Source: Methanocella conradii HZ254 (GTDB lineage: Archaea > Halobacteriota > Methanocellia > Methanocellales > Methanocellaceae). From it: DNA of 64,000 nucleotides. The DNA is taken from assembly GCF_000251105.1 (NCBI RefSeq), contig NC_017034.1, positions 310,001 through 374,000 on the forward strand, written 5' to 3'. A program made the translations under genes and the position numbers. Numbering within the stretch: the first letter of the stretch is position 1; each line of letters starts with the position of its first letter. A model generated the notes under the pieces. That model was not told the origin of the DNA and searched no databases. It worked only from the letters and a program-made list of their open reading frames with translations. Positions 62,631 through 64,000 of this stretch are shown here, one piece after another.

Positions 62631-64000
62631 ATGCGCCCTCCCTCTCGAGCCAGTCAGCCCACTCTTTAAAGTATGGGCCGCCCTCTCTGCGGCCATTTTC
62701 GCGTATGGCCCTGTAGGCGTTGACGCACCTGGCGTAAGCCTCAGCCTCCATCGCCCACGGCTTGCCAGCAACCTGCGCCATGAACAGTGACCGTGCCTCG
62801 ACCTCGTCGTTTAATGTCTTGATGGGAACGCCCCACTTTTTGGCGATTTTCTGGAGAGCCTCCGAGCGGCCCGTGTCTATCCGGTCAGCTGGGGCCAGAA
62901 AGTCGGCGGAGGCATCGTACACCAAAAGGTCGTCGAAAGCTCCCCCGGCATCTTCCCATCGGCTCCTCGAGACCTCTGCCACCTGTATAACCCTTCGCTC
63001 CCTGGCCTGGCCGCCACTCCTCCTCACGGTCGAGCACACGACCACCGCGTCAGTGGCCTTAAAAGAGGCGGGAGGAACCCCGATGTCGTGTACTACCCTG
63101 TCGTACACATCCATGCAGGAGGAGCCGTGTATCGTGCCCATGACAGCGTTCCCCGATGCTCCCACCCTCATTGCCTCGTACAGCGAGCGAGCCTCCGCGC
63201 CCCTCACCTCGCCCATTATCAGGGCGGACTCGCCGAGCCTGAGCGCAGCCCTGAGCACGTCAGAGGCCTGGAACTCGGCCTCAGAGCCAGATATCGGGGC
63301 GCGGGTGCCCATGCCCTGCACCTTCCAGCCGCACCGCTGCATGTCCTCCACGGGGAGCTCCGGGGTGTCCTCTATCACGAGTATGCGGCAGCTTTGGGGT
63401 ATCTCCAGCATGAGTGCGCCCAGCAGGGAGGTCTTGCCCGCGCCCCTCGTGCCCGTCACGAGGATGGATGACTGGCCATCCACCATGAGGGAGAGCAGCC
63501 CCGCAGCATATGGGGTGAGCATCTTTTTAGACACGAGCTGGGGGAGCGTCCAGGGCGTAGTCTTATGCCTGCGGAAGGCGTATGCCAGGCCCCTTGATAG
63601 GGGGTTGCCGATGGCCGACACCCTCGTGTGGAACTCGCCCAGGTCCATGTCCAATACTGGGTTGGCCTCGGAGAAGGGGCGGCCGGATATGGCTCGAAGC
63701 CGGGATATCGTGGACTCGACGTCGGCCTCGGATAAAAATATATTGCTGGTGCACTCCTCGCCGTCCACGACCACGTGGAGCGGGTTGAAGCCCACGGGGG
63801 CGTTTACGTACGCGTCCTCGATGTGCGGGTCCCTGAGCACGTCCTCCAATATCCCTAAACCGCAGGTATACTTTACCAGGACAGAGGCGAGCATCTCAAG
63901 GCGGCCTGGCTCGAGCCTCAGGCCCTTCGCCGCGGCCGTGTTGGAGATGGCCTCCTTTCCGTAGCGGGCGAAGAGGGGCCTCATGTTGGAGGCGTCCATG
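62620..64000 (-). CDS. Type II/IV secretion system ATPase (TadA/GspE/PilB-like), 5' end outside window
   Basis: At least 459 residues are visible. The frame has an ATG at 63999 but may begin further upstream. An N-terminal domain contains GLGILEDVLRDPHIEDAYVN, and the ATPase core follows with ILVTGTRGAGKTSLL (Walker A near 185), the Asp box RILVIEDTPEL, a Walker B region ALIMGEVRGAEARSLYEAM and the His box MGTIHG. It powers assembly of archaeal pili or related filaments with the membrane protein encoded next. Which filament is not evident. Confidence 0.92.
   Translation of the reverse strand, partial: MDASNMRPLFARYGKEAISNTAAAKGLRLEPGRLEMLASVLVKYTCGLGILEDVLRDPHIEDAYVNAPVGFNPLHVVVDGEECTSNIFLSEADVESTISRLRAISGRPFSEANPVLDMDLGEFHTRVSAIGNPLSRGLAYAFRRHKTTPWTLPQLVSKKMLTPYAAGLLSLMVDGQSSILVTGTRGAGKTSLLGALMLEIPQSCRILVIEDTPELPVEDMQRCGWKVQGMGTRAPISGSEAEFQASDVLRAALRLGESALIMGEVRGAEARSLYEAMRVGASGNAVMGTIHGSSCMDVYDRVVHDIGVPPASFKATDAVVVCSTVRRSGGQARERRVIQVAEVSRSRWEDAGGAFDDLLVYDASADFLAPADRIDTGRSEALQKIAKKWGVPIKTLNDEVEARSLFMAQVAGKPWAMEAEAYARCVNAYRAIRENGRREGGPYFKEWADWLEREGAYGG

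Overview
The window is archaeal and most likely from a GC-rich methanogen of the Methanocella type (Methanocellales). It carries an archaeal TATA-binding protein, ribosomal protein L15e, the RNase P protein Rpp30, an ADP-forming acyl-CoA synthetase, a GHMP-type shikimate kinase, the methanopterin enzyme MptE, a methanogen-type flavodiiron protein and the methanogen homocysteine-synthesis proteins. The genus is inferred from gene content; no search was run.

Layout. 1-4.3 kb (minus): a cell-surface operon with a large secreted multidomain protein, a multi-pass membrane protein, a small FIMAH-like helical protein and a cut-off membrane-anchored protein. 4.5-10 kb: a DUF89 protein, a repeat element, and an MMPL/RND exporter with its TetR regulator. 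10-12.1 kb: cobamide salvage (CbiZ and a divergent BtuF-like lipoprotein). 12.2-17.5 kb: acyl-CoA synthetase, MscS channel, a perfect 71-bp inverted-repeat element, an ITPase, and flavodiiron protein with a mini-rubredoxin. 17.4-24.8 kb (minus): a tetrapyrrole operon from glutamyl-tRNA to precorrin-2 (hemA, hemB, hemL, hemC, cobA, hemD) with a siroheme synthase and a DUF4013 membrane protein at its head. 24.9-28 kb: M20 peptidase, MoaB, a repeat-rich spacer, a QueG-like iron-sulfur protein and tRNA-Gly. 28.2-31 kb: aromatic amino acid genes (shikimate kinase, chorismate mutase, prephenate dehydrogenase, shikimate dehydrogenase).

31.1-39.7 kb is the accessory part. It holds an AT-rich Clp-fold serine protease with a 57-residue partner, a type I restriction locus collapsed by deletions, a lipid kinase/thymidylate kinase chimera that also looks like a deletion scar, a DUF362 ferredoxin protein, a GT-C glycosyltransferase, a winged-helix regulator, and remnants of an MNT-HEPN pair, a secreted protein and an IS5-type transposase.

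39.7-46.4 kb: a GT4 glycosyltransferase, an M29 aminopeptidase, and a Ser/Thr kinase-TPR gene cotranscribed with a two-domain Clp ATPase. 46.6-49.2 kb: L15e with a structured leader, an exosome-associated RNA-binding protein, RNase P Rpp30 and a GT2 enzyme. 49.2-55.5 kb: the complete homocysteine-synthesis triad (COG2122, NIL-ferredoxin, DUF39-CBS), a lipoprotein, TBP, a ferredoxin and aspartate-semialdehyde dehydrogenase, which makes the substrate of the triad. 55.5-64 kb: MptE, IleS, an AlkZ-like glycosylase and the ATPase plus membrane core of an archaeal type IV pilus machine. A dispersed non-coding repeat family occurs at six sites in the window. No CRISPR array, intact insertion sequence or replication origin was seen.
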